Assembly: GCA_044340865.1 (NCBI GenBank)
Contig: JBIISW010000116.1
Span: 1-7,864 of the forward strand
Length of the DNA stretch: 7,864 nt
DNA from: UBA4416 sp044340865
Lineage (GTDB): Bacteria; Bacteroidota; Bacteroidia; B-17B0; Aurantibacillaceae
Direction: 5' to 3'
Shown here: positions 6,783 to 7,864 of the stretch, piece by piece
Position numbering within the stretch: position 1 is the stretch's first letter
How the letters are laid out: every line of letters begins with the position of its first letter
Notes under the pieces: model-generated
What the model was told of the DNA's origin: nothing
Seen by the model: only the letters and a program-made list of their open reading frames with translations
Databases searched by the model: none
Translations under genes and position numbers: made by a program

Positions 6783-7864
6783 TTTTTATATAAAATATTA
6801 TTTTTTTACGGTCTTTGTATTTTTAACAAGCGAATTTTTATTAGCTCAAGATAATCCTCAATCGCAGAATATATTTATTAATGATGATGCTCAGCAAATA
6901 ATTGATTTATGGCATGTTTCTAAACCAACAACTGAATTTCACGCTTCATTTAAGCCTTATTTATCCTCTACACTCAGTTCGTTTTCTGATTCTTCAATAT
7001 CATTTGCGCACTTTCCAATTAAGAATAAATTTTTAAGCAAAACATTTAATGAAGGCCCGAGTAAAATAAATCAATTTAGTTTTCAAGTATTACCAATCGC
7101 GCAACTACAAGTGGGGTATGATTTATTAAATTCAAAACTTCTTTCAGAAACGTATGGTGGGGCACACGCGAAGCTAAATATTAATAATGATTTCACCTTT
7201 GCCTTGACCGCTATTGGAGGCCGTATTTCTTTACCAGAGTTTAACGATTCATCTATAAAATCAACAGGTGTTATATCTGGGTTAGGAAGAGCTTATAGGA
7301 ATACCGATGGTTCGTATCAATTTTCAAACTTAACAGGTTATTTATCTTATAGTCCAAATTCAGTTTTTAATTTTCAATTAGGGAAAGATAAACACTTTAT
7401 TGGCGATGGCTATAGATCTTTATTACTCTCTGATTTAGCAAATAACAATCCCTATTTAGGGATTAATGTCAATATATGGAAAATACAATATAACGTTTGG
7501 TATAGCTGGCTACAAGATTTTTCGAAGTATAACGGATTGCAAAAATCGTTACAGAATAAATTTGGGACATTTCATTATTTGAGTTTTAATCCAATTAAAG
7601 AATTAAGTTTATCTTTTTTCGAAAACGTTATTTGGCAAGGAACAGATACTAATCGGGTTAGAGGGTTTGATGTGAATTATTTAAATCCGATTGTGTTTTA
7701 TCGTCCACAAGAGTATTCTGTTGGATCGTCTGATAACTCAATGATGGGATTTAATATATCAGGAAAATTGTTTAATACAGTAAAATTGTACACCCAAGTT
7801 GTTGCCGACGAGTTTTTTTTAAAAGAAATAAGAGCGAGGAAAGGTTGGTGGGCAAATAAACAGG
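6769..7864 (+). CDS. Wzi-like outer-membrane protein, second copy (3' end beyond the window)
   Basis: An open frame of 365 codons runs off the right edge without a stop. The only sensible starts are GTG at 6769 and TTG at 6775, because the frame is closed by a TAA at 6751. GTG gives a good signal peptide: basic residues at 2 and 9, a hydrophobic core (10-25) and cleavage near LLAQ. The start overlaps the transferase gene by 14 bases, implying translational coupling. The protein is a paralogue of the upstream Wzi-like protein: GLGRAY (171-176), GDGYRSLLLSD (212-222), NPYLGI (227-232), LNPIVF (305-310) and KLYTQVVADEF (339-349) line up with its counterparts. The spacing from GxGR to GYRSLLLSD is 43 residues in both. 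KDKHFIGDGYRS resembles RemB/Wzi-like proteins of gliding Bacteroidota. It probably sits in the outer membrane and binds or helps assemble the glycan, but this is inferred. Confidence 0.85.
   Translation, partial: MRLFNFYIKYYFFTVFVFLTSEFLLAQDNPQSQNIFINDDAQQIIDLWHVSKPTTEFHASFKPYLSSTLSSFSDSSISFAHFPIKNKFLSKTFNEGPSKINQFSFQVLPIAQLQVGYDLLNSKLLSETYGGAHAKLNINNDFTFALTAIGGRISLPEFNDSSIKSTGVISGLGRAYRNTDGSYQFSNLTGYLSYSPNSVFNFQLGKDKHFIGDGYRSLLLSDLANNNPYLGINVNIWKIQYNVWYSWLQDFSKYNGLQKSLQNKFGTFHYLSFNPIKELSLSFFENVIWQGTDTNRVRGFDVNYLNPIVFYRPQEYSVGSSDNSMMGFNISGKLFNTVKLYTQVVADEFFLKEIRARKGWWANKQ

Noticed and set aside
1..7864. CRISPR array, insertion sequence, tRNA or rRNA
   Set aside because: No regularly spaced direct repeats, transposase motifs, terminal inverted repeats or RNA-gene cores were seen on reading both strands.

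Overview
The window is AT-rich DNA that looks chromosomal and from the phylum Bacteroidota (a Flavobacteriia- or Sphingobacteriia-like member). This rests on three things: starts are preceded by A/T-rich sequence with no Shine-Dalgarno, one promoter fits the phylum-specific TTG-N19-TAnnTTTG pattern, and two outer-membrane proteins resemble the Wzi/RemB-like group common in gliding Bacteroidota. The organism call is an inference.

Layout. Bases 4-1437 (minus strand) encode a secreted protein of 477 residues that I cannot name. It has an HEEGH zinc-protease-like motif and a beta-rich C-terminal half, and a good promoter lies upstream at 1532-1561. Bases 1438-2016 hold no intact gene. They contain that promoter, a likely broken relic of a YD-repeat-like coding sequence (about 1667-1904) and a terminator-like hairpin (1949-1987). 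From 2017 to the right edge there is a tight plus-strand cluster: gmd (GDP-mannose 4,6-dehydratase), fcl (GDP-L-fucose synthase), a Wzi-like outer-membrane protein, a WecA/TagO-type polyprenyl-phosphate sugar-1-phosphate transferase, and a second Wzi-like protein cut by the window end.

How the genes fit together. Gmd and Fcl turn GDP-mannose into GDP-L-fucose in the cytoplasm. The WecA-type enzyme starts a lipid-linked glycan on undecaprenyl phosphate in the inner membrane. The two Wzi-like proteins probably sit in the outer membrane, where they could hold or help assemble the finished polysaccharide. Gaps of 3, 52 and 10 bases, then a 14-base overlap, suggest one transcription unit. It is probably the start or part of a larger surface-polysaccharide (capsule, exopolysaccharide or O-antigen) locus that continues to the right, because no glycosyltransferase, flippase, polymerase or Wza/Wzc export gene is seen here.

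The pathway itself is known. The less ordinary points are the diverged pair of Wzi-like paralogues around the initiating transferase, the unnamed HEEGH protein, the hairpin just ahead of gmd, and the gene relic.
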